A stretch of DNA of 14,503 nt. Source: an uncultured Spirochaetaceae bacterium. GTDB taxonomy: Bacteria > Spirochaetota > Spirochaetia > Treponematales > UBA12059. Both the position numbers and the translations under genes were made by a program. This document shows, in pieces, positions 14,261 through 14,503 of this stretch. The notes below the pieces were generated by a model. That model saw only the letters and a list, made by a program, of their open reading frames with translations, was not told the DNA's origin and did not search any database. Where the stretch lies: contig CALKWG010000448.1 of assembly GCA_938004315.1 (NCBI GenBank), positions 1 through 14,503 of the forward strand, given 5' to 3'. The stretch's first letter is position 1. The number at the start of each line of letters is the position of its first letter.

Positions 14261-14503
14261 ATGACGATAGAGACGAACTGGCTGGTATACCCCGACGGCG
14301 AACGGCAGGAATGCGAGCGGAGCCTACGGATGAATGAACTAGTGGATATGAACGGGCGGCCGCTCCCCCTGCCCCCGCCTACGGCGCGCATGATCGCGTA
14401 TCGAGTCTTTAAGATGAGGCAGGCGGAGGAGCGGGGATCGCTGGATAGGCTGTATTACCTCGAGCTCGTCTCGGCCGGCGAGCTCGCCGGCATGATGCGC
14501 TAG
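14261..14503 (+). CDS. Small hypothetical protein, divergent from mraZ
   Basis: An 80-residue open frame that ends with TAG at the last base of the window. I do not recognise the family. The protein starts MTIETNWLVYPDGERQECER, has a proline run (LPLPPPTAR, about 35-43) in the middle and a helical, charged C-terminal half (RVFKMRQAEERGSLDRLYYL, then ELAGMMR). There is no signal peptide, membrane segment or zinc motif, so it is probably cytoplasmic. Two starts are possible: the ATG at 14261, next to a -10-like box and without ribosome site, or the ATG at 14330 (residue 24), preceded by GGAG with 7 bases spacing, giving 57 residues. It is the only gene on the plus strand and may share the control region with mraZ. 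That it is a real gene is likely but not certain. Confidence 0.6.
   Translation: MTIETNWLVYPDGERQECERSLRMNELVDMNGRPLPLPPPTARMIAYRVFKMRQAEERGSLDRLYYLELVSAGELAGMMR

Noticed and set aside
1..14503. CRISPR array, mobile element, tRNA, rRNA or phage remnant
   Set aside because: I found no regular spaced repeats, transposase, terminal inverted repeats or structural RNA sequence. The Xer genes look like housekeeping recombinases in a division operon, not integrases.

Overview
The window is one long, tightly packed minus-strand gene run from a GC-rich bacterium, with a single small gene on the plus strand at the right edge. Reading in the direction of transcription (right to left), it is a division and cell wall (dcw) cluster: mraZ, rsmH, ftsL, murF, mraY, ftsW, ftsQ, ftsA, ftsZ. 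It continues without a break into xerD, a TPR lipoprotein gene, dprA, topA and the 5' part of xerC, which runs off the left edge. All thirteen complete minus-strand genes and the partial one are placed by family motifs in the protein.

The order ftsZ - xerD-type recombinase - dprA/smf - topA - xerC/codV next to an mraZ-led dcw cluster resembles what I recall from treponemes and relatives. My best guess is therefore a GC-rich member of the Spirochaetota (Spirochaetales/Treponemataceae-like). This is inference from gene order and protein flavour, not from a marker gene.

Layout: 1-251 xerC (partial); 235-2499 topA; 2499-3407 dprA; 3397-4176 TPR lipoprotein; 4173-5105 xerD; 5110-6405 ftsZ; 6406-6503 the only sizeable gap inside the run; 6504-7757 ftsA; 7750-8691 ftsQ; 8684-9838 ftsW; 9847-10929 mraY; 10919-12346 murF; 12321-12629 ftsL; 12655-13605 rsmH; 13616-14059 mraZ; 14060-14260 divergent control region; 14261-14503 small unknown gene on the plus strand. 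Seven of the thirteen junctions overlap; apart from ftsA-ftsZ (98 bases) the remaining gaps are 4 to 25 bases, so translational coupling and a long common transcript are likely.

The control region upstream of mraZ is readable. It has a perfect TTGACA -35 box, a fair -10 box, and downstream of it TGGG-type boxes repeated every 10 bases, the known operator architecture of MraZ; the cluster is probably autoregulated. MurF and MraY make and membrane-load the peptidoglycan precursor. FtsL, FtsQ and FtsW belong to the septal synthase complex. FtsA tethers FtsZ to the membrane. XerC/XerD, TopA and DprA act on DNA, so the run joins septation with chromosome resolution and topology.

The most notable details are an apparent CTG start codon for ftsA, a possible leaderless mRNA for the divergent gene, a pruned dcw cluster (no ftsI, murE, murD, murG, murC), and regular use of the ATA isoleucine codon in GC-rich DNA. 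I saw no mobile element, CRISPR array, tRNA or rRNA, and nothing that I would call a new defence or metabolic system.
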